From Ophiosphaerella korrae (taxonomy: Eukaryota > Ascomycota > Dothideomycetes > Pleosporales > Phaeosphaeriaceae): DNA of 64,000 bases. A program made the translations under genes and the position numbers. Every line of letters begins with the position of its first letter. The stretch's first letter is position 1. Below the pieces are notes generated by a model. It was not told where the DNA came from. It did no database searches and saw nothing but the letters and a program-made list of their open reading frames with translations. This document shows, one piece after another, positions 49,329-59,925 of the stretch. Location of the stretch: contig JALNQF010000021.1 of the NCBI GenBank assembly GCA_028456385.1, forward strand, positions 1 to 64,000, read 5' to 3'.

Positions 49329-49729
49329 ATGGAAGACACTAGCGAGAAAGCAGTCGAGCCATTCAAATGCTCAGATATGAAGGAGATATAGCCTTCTCCT
49401 TGGATGTGTACCGCGTCGCAGACAAATGTGATTTCCCCGCGCTCCTCAAAGAGGCCCAAAAATTCTTCGGCAAAGAAATGAAGTTGTTCCTCAAGGGGGA
49501 AATACTTGATTCGCCTAAATTCTGCAAAATCATTAGGAAACTTTACGATCTCCCTGGCGCAAGCACCAGCCATCCTATGGTGTGCACAATGTTGGAGCTA
49601 GTGCGCGCGCAAAAATCCAACCGGATTATTGGAGGGCTCGACCATGCAGCTTCAATGCTGACCGAAGCGTCCAAGGAAATATCTGAGTTCGGTAGAGACC
49701 TCTTTTTGTTGCTTATGCAGCATCCTTAG
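49329..49729 (+). pseudogene. Truncated BTB/POZ-domain gene fragment
   Basis: From about 49,367 the frame reads MLRYEGDIAFSLDVYRVADK, then CDFPALLKEAQKFF. This is the second half of fungal BTB/POZ adaptor proteins, where a VYxxADKYDFPxL motif is strongly conserved. It is followed by helices ending LLLMQHP and a stop at 49,727-49,729. The first half of the domain, which should precede it, is missing. The frame is closed just upstream by a TAG (49,320s), and the usual tyrosine-rich strand between MLRY and DIAF is deleted. A short ATG frame at 49,296 is in another register. I read this as a 5'-truncated pseudogene, though a rearranged small gene cannot be excluded. Confidence 0.6.
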
Positions 49730-50425
49730 GCGATAGGAAACAAGGCAGATGTCCGCTACAAGGCTGTGTTAGTGTTAGAACCTTCCACAAGTAGAGACAA
49801 TATAACTATCTATACCTTATAGGCTATATCTAATAGTATTCCTACGTAATGGTCTTATACTATTCAGGATTATAAAAATAGCTAAGTGATAAGTTAAGTA
49901 TCTCTTATATATCGGGAAAAGGGCTTTTTTTCGTAGTACTAGTTGCAGGTGTTGTGCAGTCGTGCAATAACCTGCAATGTGTGTCCTAATGTCGAGAAAA
50001 GTTTTATTTATAGTACTAGCCGCAGGCATCGCACGGTTGTACCATGACCTACAACGTGCCCCAATGTCCCCAATGTTCCTAATATTCCCAACGACAAGTC
50101 CCCAAATTGTAGGCATATTTTTAGGCACATTGTATACTTTGCGAGCTGAGCTCTCCTTGCTAAGGACTTCTGGTACTCGGAACTTGAGAGTAGATCTAAA
50201 TATAAGAGTTATTGTAACACAATCTCAATTGTTGGGGCACAAACGGTCACGCTATAAATTTAGCCTCACTGCAAGCTATATCCCGACCGTTGAAGGGCGC
50301 TGACTGGCTCTTCACAAGCCAGTGAGATAGACGACTTTGGGGGCTAAGAATCTATGCATCTAATAAAATGTCAACCTCGTAGCTTTCGTCGTTGGGAGTT
50401 CCGCTGAACTCGCTATCAACGAGTG
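49730..50425. other. Intergenic region with a diverged 60-bp duplication
   Basis: No gene supported. Two about 55-60-bp copies, at 49,935-49,995 and 50,013-50,070, differ mainly by C/T and G/A changes (see findings). The left part is AT-rich and RIP-like in feel. Confidence 0.5.
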
Positions 50426-52568
50426 ATGCGCCCAACCTCTCACCACCTAAAAATCTATCCGGGTCAAGGCCAGGCCACACAGTATATTCCTATTCAGGAA
50501 CATAATGGCAACAATGATAGTCTCTACGACCCCTGGCTCCAGCGTGAGCCAAGCTCTTCCCAACTTCAACCTAACGATAAATCACATTCCATCGGGTCGA
50601 CGGCTGAGATACCGTTAACGGATGGAGTTCATTTTCCAAACCGAACGCGGTCAACTCGCCAGAAGATTTCTGCATGGGCGCTGGAGTTAACTGCAATCAC
50701 AGCGAGCGTAGCTGCACTGGTCGCGATTATCGTCATCCTTTATCGAGAGGACGACAAGCCTCTGGTAGCATGGTCGTTGAAAGTGTCGCTGAATACTGTC
50801 ATTTCAACCCTTGGCACAGTCTCGAGAACTTCGCTGGCTTTTGCGTTGAGCGCTTGTATCGGCCAACAAAAATGGAACTGGCTCGGAAAAAGACCAGTGC
50901 ACCTAATCGCTTTTCAAAAGTTCGACCAAGCATCTCGAGGGCCCTGGGGTGCTACCTTGCTCCTAATTTGGCTGAGACTCAAGTGAGTTGAAGATTCTGT
51001 TGAGCCTTTGTTTCATTCCTAATCATCATAGGCACTGGGCCGCTATTGGAGCTGTGGTCACCATCGCCACAGTTGCCTTCGACCCGTTCCTGCAAGCTGT
51101 CATATCTACCTATGGGCGCCTAGATACCATCATAACGTCTAACGATAATGCCATTGGGCAGGCTCTCAAGGTCGATCAGGGAGAAATCATCGAATTTAGG
51201 ACATCTGGGATTGGTCACATAGTTACGGAGGCGGGTACTATGATTTACATTCCGATTAGAACTCGGCCGGACTTTGGTATGATCAGTTCGGTATACAGAG
51301 GCTTCCACAACGGAACGGGAAGCAATCAAGCTGTGCGCTTCGATTGCTCGACGGAGAATTGTATATGGACGAACTTCGTCTCAACTGCGGTCTGCAGCAC
51401 GTCCAACGACGTTTCTAGCCAGATCCAAAAGTCTTCCGCGATGGGGAGAAACGGCTCAAACGTACCGTTACCCCAGAATATTATTTTAAACGCGACCTAC
51501 ACGACGTTCCAGTTGCCATACTCAAACATACGAAATTTCCATGCATACTCTGATTTTTTGGGCTACGTGTCTTTCGATACTCTGCACCTGACAAGTGCAA
51601 AAACATACATGACGGCAAACATAACATACGACGTCTACAAAACCACCACATTTCAAAAGTACGAGACGCTTTTGATGGCATTCACAATGATGCGTGCTTC
51701 GGAAGACTACCTCAAGAACAAGACATCGTGGGAGAAGACGACCCCGACTGCTACAGAATGCGCCCTATATCTATGCGCCAAAGAGTTCAAATCTTGGACC
51801 AATAACAGCATATTGGAGGAAAAAGTAGTTAATTCGTGGGCTACTAGGGACCCTAACTCCTTCAAACAAGACAAGAACTCTTCTCGTCATGACCCTGGAA
51901 ACAATACTTCAGCCTGGATTGAAGCACAAGGGAACAGATTCTACGATCCCCTAATCGACCCTCCCCGCACCGACCTCCGCCTCACCATCCCACCAACTGC
52001 TACCGCCAAGCTCAGCAATGTCTCGGACCTGTACGTGACTCAACGCTTCATCCGCAGTACAATCGAGTTTCTTCGTGAGTTCACAGGCGCAGCAGCTCTC
52101 AAGCAAGACGAGGTTCTCGCTTTCCCACAGCCATCAGGAACGCCATTCATCGACGCTCTGTGGAGCTCGAACAACATCTCCGAAACTTTCGACAACGTCG
52201 CGCGCAGTCTAACGAATCAGTTGCGCGACGTTGCGCAGCAGCATCACCATGGCACGGCGCAGAACTGGACCATACACGTCAAAGTCAACTGGCCGTATCT
52301 CAGCTACACAATTGCCATGCTAGCTTTTGGCATCTTGTACGTCTTGCTTACGATTGTCGATTCCACGCGACTGGGTCTGCCGGTGTGGAAAGAGTCGTCG
52401 TTGCCTTCGCTGTTGTATGGCTTCGACGATGAGACGCAGAGCTTGCTGAGGAGGGCAGACGAGGAAGGTAAGATGTCACAAGATGGGCTTGCCAAATCCA
52501 AAGACGACGTTTTGATTGCTTTGAAGTACGATGAGAAGGCCGGGTGTACGAGGCTTGCTGTGATATAG
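50426..52568 (+). CDS. DUF3176 multi-pass membrane protein
   Basis: Belongs to DUF3176, a family confined to filamentous fungi whose role is unknown. Exons 50426-50982 and 51032-52568 give 697 residues. The intron (49 bp) restores RLKHWAAIG. Hydrophobic segments lie near residues 90-112 (LTAITASVAALVAIIVILY), 122-145, 190-212 (AAIGAVVTIATVAFDPFLQ) and near 620-640 (LSYTIAMLAFGILYVLLTIV). Between the third and fourth is a large region with many N-x-S/T sites and paired cysteines (FDCSTENCIW), suggesting an extracytoplasmic domain. The N-terminal 80 residues are polar and cytosolic in character. GTG directly precedes the ATG, so the ATG at 50426 is preferred. The fold and substrate are unknown. 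Confidence 0.88.
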
Positions 52569-54058
52569 ATAAAAGCCATATAGGGGACCCACACTCAAGC
52601 TAACGAAATGCATGTGTTCATCGCAAGGCAAGGATATATTTGTTCTACGGACTTCGGTGCAGTGGCTGCTGCAATGTTTGTAAGCTTTAAACGTAAGTGC
52701 AGTTCCCACGCAAATATGCCATCCATGATAGGGGAGTGTTAGTTTCGAAACAACTGACCATTAGGATATGCATTTAACAAGGAATTATAGAGGCTTCTTA
52801 GCACGGCTTTCAATGCTTAAGACGCTTAGGGTGGCTTCACGGTCACTTTAGTATTTGCTTGCATTAGTGCTTGCATCTAGCATGAATGCTATGGCAGACT
52901 ATGAAGAATCCTGGTCCCTTGTATTATACTGACGCTGCGTCATATGTGGCTCTAACCTGATAGAGAAGTACGGTAAAATGTGTATGTACAAAGACAATTC
53001 CGCCACAAGCTGAGAAGACATACATATGAGTGGAGCAAGTGCACTCTTTTTCTATAATAGAAAACATTTGGGAGTGATAAAGCAGTATTAAGAAATGTAT
53101 ATGCGTAAGTCTCTCGAGGGCTCAAACAATTTTCATTTGGCACAGCGTTTAGAGCAAAATATTGTCAACACAACTGAAAGCTGTGGATAGCCACAGACCG
53201 CACGTTTTTTTAAAAAAAAAAAAAATCCGTCCCCCTCCATAATTTGCATGATTCTCGCAAACAACGACCATTGATCCGGATTTATTCAACGTAGCCTTAT
53301 CATCCATGACGCCGCCCTACGTGCCCGTGACATACAATAAGGCATTGAAAGATGATATGAGCTAACATGTTGCCCGCTTCAGTCTTATATTCGCTTCTGA
53401 ATATCGAATATTAGCGGTGTATATTCAAATTAACTGAACACTGCCCTAGTCTTGGCTGAGAGTCGGCCTACTAAGTATTTCGATCACGTTGTTAGGTGTA
53501 ATTCCATAGTGTGCGAGTTAGAACTAGACGATGCTTCCGTAGTATGTTTGGTCTTGTCGAGACAGGTTCTCATCATTGTTGAAATTTTCGGCTTTGGTGA
53601 TTGTTACACGCAGAAAGTTCTAGCCCAGTTACATAAGTACGATATATTATGCTGTCTACGCACATGCCTCCCGTTATGGCAATCCTTTGGTCAAGAGATA
53701 AAATTCCTTCAATATCATTCGAGATTCACTGGCTGGTGCACCACGAGAGCCAATTCAAGAGACTTGAAGCCAAGGTCTTTTGCATGATCAAACTACGAAT
53801 GCGCTCATCCGAGCTGCCGCATGCCGAAGATAACTGCTCAGTATTTTCGTTTTTCTCAATAAATGGTTCTCCTGGCTGGGAATAGTACGCTGTTGAGCTG
53901 TCGTCATTTATATTATCTTCACTCTACTGATAAGGGAGCACAACGTATGATGAGGCGTGTTCCAAACAGGGCGCTCGAATCAGCGGATACGGGCTCACCT
54001 CAGGCCTTTATGGTAGCATGGTAGTCTGATGGAGCTTACGGTGTCCTGTTCCTGAACT
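52569..54058. other. Gene-poor stretch
   Basis: About 1.5 kb with only short frames. A T7-A14 run lies at about 53,205-53,225. No domain, tRNA or repeat family recognised. Confidence 0.5.
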
Positions 54059-54322
54059 ATGTATGAACAAACCCGTAAACAACGTGACTCCGGACCCGAA
54101 AGATTGAGCAGCTTCAGTACGCCTCCGTGCAAGGGAGAGAAAATTTCTCAGCAAGATCCTGATGACGAAGTTATAGAAGCCGCCAAAGTGTCTGTGTGCA
54201 TTGAGGCTAGACTGAAGATATGTTTCGCTTGCCTTGGAAACGAGAATTTACCAGCAGAAATGCGCACATACTTATTCTATACCTCAGGCGATCTCAGTGA
54301 AAACTTCAAGAGGAAGCACTGA
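54059..54322 (+). pseudogene. Remnant resembling the zinc-finger tail of DUF3435/FluG-type proteins
   Basis: An 87-codon frame that ends ICFACLGNENLPAEMRTY, then SGDLSENFKRKH and a stop. The CFxCLGN...LP...RTY...GDLxxxFKRKH layout is that of the C-terminal zinc-finger-like segment of fungal DUF3435/FluG-domain proteins. The family normally has HFKRKH. Here the first histidine is replaced by asparagine, and the chain stops at the second. Nothing resembling the large catalytic body is visible upstream in normal sequence, so this is probably a leftover 3' end. The family assignment is from memory of the motif and is tentative. Confidence 0.45.
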
Positions 54323-54909
54323 GCAAATTATAGGGAAGAAGAGCAAATCAGAAGCAACCTTTGCAGGATAAAATTCGAAAACAAGATGCAATGGCAACGA
54401 TATGCTTATGAAGTTCACGACAATGTTTCATAATTCTTACCATTCAGAAACCTAGAATCAACTGTTAGGTGCAGTGGGCGCCTATTGCCAGCTTTGTGGA
54501 GAGTAGTGTGATGAATGGGAGGATTGCATCGTGCCTATCTAGCACGTGCTTAGGTAGTAATAAGTAATAGAACCGTCACCGGGGTTATACCGACGCTAGT
54601 GCGAAGGAGGTCGATGTTTCAAGCTCGAGGGGCACTTGTGACTCTCAATAGATACAGATTGCCTTGACGACTTTACGAAACATAACGAATTTCACTACTA
54701 TACTCTGCTTTGCTCTTCTTCTGCTCTTACTTGAACACTGTGACTGTGCTTGGCCCCGCCATTGACACCAACTGCACATTTTGGCTACATCACACGCCCT
54801 CGTTTCGTAAGCTCACCGCCCTTGCCCGCCTGTACCTCGCCTTGCAACTGGCGTTCGCTCTACATCCCTCTCGATCTTGGAGCATAAAAATTTACTATTA
54901 TTTGTGAAG
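54323..54909. other. Intergenic, STRAP-like promoter
   Basis: 587 bp with no supported gene. Confidence 0.5.
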
Positions 54910-55922
54910 ATGCCCGAAACTACCAAAGTGGTACCGCTCACTTGCCACGGACACTCGCGACCCGTTCCCCACATACACTTCTCTTCAATTGTCAATGAAG
55001 ACCAATTCTATATCATATCAGCGTGCAAGGATGGAAATCCTATGCTTCGCGATGGCACTACAGGAGACTGGATCGGTACATTTTTGGGACATAAGGGCGC
55101 AGTATGGCAGGCGAGGCTCTCCTCTGATGCTTCATTAGCAGCTACCGCTTCAGCAGATTTCTCAGCGTACGCGGCATCCTTGCTATCTCATTTGCAAGAA
55201 TCGAGTTGCTAACAAAATGCAGAAAAGTGTGGGACACACACACTGGCGAAGCCCTCCACACCCTCTCGCACAATCATATTGTCCGTGCCGTCGCATTCCC
55301 AAGCCAACCTCATCCCCAAATCCTTGCGACTGGTGGTATGGAAAAGAAGCTGCGCATATATGACCTTTCTCGAGGCGATACAGCAACGAGCTTTGAAATC
55401 GGCGCTGGCGTGCACACCGGAACCATCAAATCGATTGTCTGGACATCTGACTCTAACATAGTCATTACAGCAGCCGAAGATAAGAAGGTAAGGTGGTGGG
55501 ATCTACGACAGCAGGCAACCATCGGGGAGCACACAGTAGAGGGTGTCGTAGGATCATGCGAGTTGGATAACACCTCCTCGGATGGTACTTTGAGCGTAGC
55601 CGCTGGAAACAGCGCCTACTTTTTCAACAGCCTATCACCTGGCTCGCTCATCAAAAGCATCAAGACCCCGTACGAGATTGCAAGCGTGGCGCTGCATAAT
55701 GGGGAAAGAAGATTTGTCACTGGTGGCAGCAACCAGAACGACACTTGGGTGAGACTCTGGGATTTCGATGAGGAAAAAGAGCTCGAGACAAACAAGGGAC
55801 ATCACGGGCCAATCTGGTCAACCAGCTTTTCTCCAGACGGAAAGATATACGCGACTGGAAGCGAAGACGGCACAGTCAAACTCTGGAAGTTCACGTCAGG
55901 ACCCTATGGCTTGTGGAAATAG
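54910..55922 (+). CDS. STRAP/UNRIP-like WD40 repeat protein
   Basis: A small WD40 propeller closest to STRAP (serine-threonine kinase receptor-associated protein/UNRIP), which in animals joins the SMN complex and signalling. Exons 54910-55166 and 55223-55922 give 318 residues. The intron (56 bp) joins ADFSA to KVWDTHTGEALHTL. About seven repeats can be counted, with WD or WE-type ends such as KVWD, LRIYD, VRWWD, VRLWD and VKLWK. The N-terminus PLTCHGHSRPVPHIHFS and the central YIISACKDGNPMLRDG are highly typical of the family. Length equals that of fungal members. The cellular role in fungi is inferred. Confidence 0.9.
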
Positions 55923-56416
55923 CTGTGACTTTAAAGTCATCTGACTGTGACAGTGTATTTATTGCCTGGCTCACCTCAACTATCTTAAGACTCCATACAC
56001 AGCATCAGATCAGAAACAATACATTCTCAACGCCATCATATCGCTTCTCATACTCATATCTCAAGCGGGAGCAAGCATGCGTCCCGAGTTTGCTGTCAGA
56101 TCCACTTTATTGAACTGCTTCACCTTCCTCGATAGCATTCCTCGGTTCACCGACCTTGCGGGGTAATGCAACCCGAGCTATTTCCCGATAAGGCCTACCG
56201 AACGATGCACATCAGTCGGGTTGCGGCGATAAGAACTGTAGGGTACGATACGATAATAACATCTGTAATACTGTTGAGGTCACCACCAAGGACCACAGCC
56301 CTAGTTAGAGTTGTGAATATATAGAGCAACCGTGCCCCGCCGCTCTCGATATCAGAGGTCGCCGTTATCCTGATCCAGAGTCTACACCTACAAAACTGCA
56401 TAGGATAAACAACACA
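55923..56416. other. Intergenic, MFS transporter promoter
   Basis: 494 bp with no gene seen. Confidence 0.5.
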
Positions 56417-57988
56417 ATGGCAGAGAAACAACATGAAATCTCGCCTGTGAGGGACCCAAGTGTCGATGAAGGGCATATAGCTGCCGAAAAACAGATGCGT
56501 GATATTGGCGCTGATTTGTACTTGGAAGTCAGACAATATTCAAGAGAAGAACTGGATGCGGAACGCAAGGTCGTCTTGAGGAAGATTGATCGGATTATCA
56601 TGCCTATGGTATGTTTAAAACTCAATTGGATTTGGTCACGCACTCAATCATCTTAGATATGCATAACCTACACCATCCAATTCCTCGACAAACTCTCTCT
56701 CAACTATGCAAATGCATACACCCTAACGCCTGACCTCGGTCTTCAAGGCCAACGTTATAGCTGGGTTGCCGCAATTTTCAATTTCGGATATCTCTTTTGG
56801 GCACTCCCAGCAAATTACCTGATCCAGCGTCTGCCCGTATCCAAATACACTGGAATCATGATCCTTATCTGGTCTGTCCTCCTATGCTGCCACGTCGCAG
56901 CAAAGAACTATGCCGGAATGCTCGCCCTCCGATTCTTCCTTGGCATGTTTGAAGCAAGCATAAGTCCCGCTATTATGAACATTGTCTCCATGTTCTACAC
57001 ACGCTCCGAACAACCACTCCGCATGTGTATCTTTCTCTCCTTCAACGGCGTTGCAACCATGGTCGGTGCTCTCCTGGGCTATGGACTCGGCCACGCCCAC
57101 TCTCCCCATATAAAAACCTGGCAACTCATCTTCCTCGTCATCGGCCTGGTCAACTTTGTCTGGGCCTGGATCTTCCTCCGGGTCATGCCTGATTCGCCCT
57201 CCACTGCCAAGTTCCTCACACACAAGCAACGTATTGTCGCTATTGATCGCATAGCCTCGAACATGATCGGTGTCAAGACAAAACAGTTCCAAAAATCACA
57301 AGCCATAGAAGCCCTCCTCGACGTGAAAGTCCACTGCCTAATCCTCATCGGCCTCGCCTGCGGCGTAATCAACGGCGGTGTATCCAACTTCGCCTCCGCC
57401 CTTATCCGCGGCTTCGGCTTCTCAGGCCTCTACGCCACACTTCTCCAGCTCCCCACTGGAGCCATTGAATTTGTCGTGGTCCCGCTATGCGGTCTCGCAG
57501 CAGGTTATTTCCGCAACACGCGCTGCTTGATCCTCGCCTTCATCTGTCTCCCACCCCTGGCTGGCCTACTCGGCATCCGCCTCACATCCCTTTCTCACCG
57601 CTGGTCCCTCGTCGGCTGCACCTGGCTCCAATACATTGTCGGCGCGCCCGTCATCCTCTCCTGGAACCTGCTCACCACCAACATCGCCGGACACACGAAG
57701 CGCAGCACCGCCAACGGTCTCTGGTTCCTCTTCTACGCTGCGGGTAACATTGCTGGGGCGAATTTGTTCTTTGCCAGGGAGGCTCCGAGGTACTTTTCTG
57801 CGTTGACGGGGCTGATTGCGTGTTATTGTGGGATGGTGGGTGTGGCAGGCGTTTTGGCCGGCTGGATGTGGAGGGAGAATAGGAGGCGAGATGAGGCTTG
57901 GGGAACGGGGGGTGAGGAGCAGGCAGTGGAGGATGGGTTTAGGAACCAGACGGACGGGGAGTCGAAGTATTTTCGGTATGCGCTGTGA
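56417..57988 (+). CDS. MFS transporter, allantoate permease (DAL5/ACS) family
   Basis: A plasma-membrane importer of the anion:cation symporter family, whose members carry allantoate, nicotinate, pantothenate or similar organic acids. Exons 56417-56608 and 56657-57988 give 507 residues. The intron (48 bp) joins IIMPM to ICITYTIQFLDKLSLNYANA, which is the family's first membrane helix. About twelve hydrophobic helices follow in two sets of six, separated by a loop near residues 225-265. The motifs RFFLGMFEASISPAI and SWNLLTTNIAGHTKRSTANG are typical. The C-terminus is acidic and polar. The substrate cannot be told from the sequence. Tail-to-tail with RtcA, only 49 bp apart. Confidence 0.9.
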
Positions 57989-58037
57989 GGATAGGATATA
58001 AATCGATATACCTGCACATTGCCTACTAAATTTAGTA

Positions 58038-59267
58038 TCAGCTCCCTTGAGACGCGGATATATCTAGTCTTTGCAAGCCATCTACCACATCTTCGTCATT
58101 CCCTTCTTTCCCTTCTTTCCTACCAAAAAACCCCACTCCCTCACAACCTCCCTCCCCATTAAACCGCACCCCCAGCACCTCGCCAGCAACCCACATGGCC
58201 GTCCTCGCATGCAAACTCAACTGCGCGCCCTCGCCCGCAAAAACCGTACTCGTGCCCTGGGCCAGCGCCTGAAAAACAACCAACTGGTCGCGCGTATACT
58301 CATCCACACACCCACCATGCGCCATCTCACCACCCAAGTCCGCGCCAACTCGGCGCACCATGTCCGCGACAATCAGTGCAGATCGGTCGGGCCGCACCGC
58401 GCGGTCGTACAGCCAGTCGCGGCCGAGCGTGGCGCCGCACGACGACGAGGTCGCGACCAGCAGGACGTACCAGATTTTGTCGTGGAGCGAAGATTCAAAG
58501 GAGAAGGTGAAGTCGGCATTTGCGTCTGCGCCGAAGTAGTGCTGCGCACGCGTGTCAAACCAGCGATTTAGCTCGTCGCGGAAGAGCGAATGCGTGGCGG
58601 CGGGCGCGATGACGGTGGCGCTGATGTGGGTGATTGGGCCGCGGCAGGGAAGGTGGAAGGTGGGGAGGGGCTGGGATAGGGGGGTGATGGTGTATGTTGC
58701 GGAGCCGAGGCGGGTGGTTCCCTGGGACCAGCCGCGGGCGTGGAGGTGTGATGTGATGGGTGGGATGCCGATGCGGACGAGGGTTGGTATGAGTACTTGG
58801 GCAATGTATTCGTGGGAAGGGGAGTTGGAGACATTTGTGCCGCCGGTAATGTGAAGGCGGACTGGGGCTGGGTTAGGGGAGAATAAGAGGTAGGGGAGTA
58901 TGGCTTGGAGGACGAGCGAGATGGCGCCTGGGGTGTTTTGGGCGATGTGGATTTCTCTTTTGGGGTCTTCTGTGACGCGAGATGGGCTTTGGGATGGCGC
59001 AAATGTGATTTCCTTGCTCTTGAGTCCGATGCCGCTTAGTCGGGCGTTAGATGCCTGGCCTAGCCATTGGACTGAGGTGAGGTGTTGCGCCTTGAGTCCG
59101 CCGCCGCCTGAGCGCTTGCCACGGATGTTTGTGATGTTTATGGGCCTTTTAGTGAGACTGGATAGACCGAGGGCTACTCGGAGAAGCTGGCCTCCACCTT
59201 CAAGGGTTGTGCCTTCGAGCTGAATGGGTTTTGGAGTGGTTACTTTTGGAGCCATTTTCGGAGGCAA
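58038..59267 (-). CDS. RNA 3'-terminal phosphate cyclase
   Basis: Converts an RNA 3'-phosphate to a 2',3'-cyclic phosphate using ATP through a covalent His-AMP. A single exon of 409 residues. The N-terminal signature LEGGGQLLRVALGLSSLTKR and GGGGLKAQHLTSV match the family. The C-terminal LSLHARTAMWVA carries the adenylated histidine, here His353. The segment HGGCVDEYTRDQLVVFQA is also conserved. The start could be at 59267 (MPPK) or four codons later (MAPK). It belongs to the cyclase class, since the conserved His is present, unlike the Rcl1 ribosome-biogenesis homologues that lack it. Compact, GC-rich 3' half. Confidence 0.88.
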   Translation of the reverse strand: MPPKMAPKVTTPKPIQLEGTTLEGGGQLLRVALGLSSLTKRPINITNIRGKRSGGGGLKAQHLTSVQWLGQASNARLSGIGLKSKEITFAPSQSPSRVTEDPKREIHIAQNTPGAISLVLQAILPYLLFSPNPAPVRLHITGGTNVSNSPSHEYIAQVLIPTLVRIGIPPITSHLHARGWSQGTTRLGSATYTITPLSQPLPTFHLPCRGPITHISATVIAPAATHSLFRDELNRWFDTRAQHYFGADANADFTFSFESSLHDKIWYVLLVATSSSCGATLGRDWLYDRAVRPDRSALIVADMVRRVGADLGGEMAHGGCVDEYTRDQLVVFQALAQGTSTVFAGEGAQLSLHARTAMWVAGEVLGVRFNGEGGCEGVGFFGRKEGKEGNDEDVVDGLQRLDISASQGS

Positions 59268-59925
59268 GTATTGCTTGTGTTGGTGAGGCGAAATAAAAGC
59301 AAACTACATGCTGGAGTATCAATGGTTTTGTTAGGGCTACGTCTGCCGCCTGTTGACGATGAGTCGAAGTGAGGTCTAGTCATAGCTGTGGCTGTGCTGA
59401 CATGCATGATATGAAATTGATGTCTCGCTTGACCAGAGATGCAGCTGAGAGAGCCGATTTTTGAGATATAGAAAGGTAGTGTATACTTTAGATATTAATA
59501 GCTGGATGTTGTGACTGGTGCTGCAGTGTTGTGTGGAGGTTGTCAGTGCTAGTGGAGCTGGGAAGCATGAGCAAAGAGGCAGCCACGAGCTTGTGTGGAT
59601 GAGGTCGCGCGCACGCGATGGAATTGCGCAATCACAACCGAGGCCTATACGAATTGATTGGTAAAATCAATATTAGAGCATTGGGGTGAATGTTGGGGTA
59701 GTCAGGGTATCACGTGGCCGGATCGGGGCGAAGACTCGTCCATTTTGTCATCTTGATTGCCGAGGCGGCGGACAACTTTTGACCGTCGCCAGTCCATGCC
59801 CATGCCGATTCGGAGCTGCGGGTATTGATTTGCAACACCCACCACCGCCATGTCGACGCCTTCAATCCACGGCCAATCCACCCCGAAATCTAGGTAGACG
59901 TTGTTCTGCCCCCAAAAGCCAAGCC
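59268..59925. other. Divergent intergenic region, RtcA and MDL1 promoters
   Basis: 658 bp with the two promoters. The MDL1 frame is open upstream to 59,686 but without an ATG before 59,926. Confidence 0.5.

Noticed and set aside
49296..49366. ATG at 49,296 as the real start of the BTB gene
   Set aside because: It is in a different frame that stops at the TAG of GAGATATAG near 49,390. The only GT-AG pair that could join frames would make an intron of about 30 bp, too short.
58071..58571. 166-codon frame opposite the RNA cyclase
   Set aside because: Shadow of a GC-rich conserved gene on the other strand.
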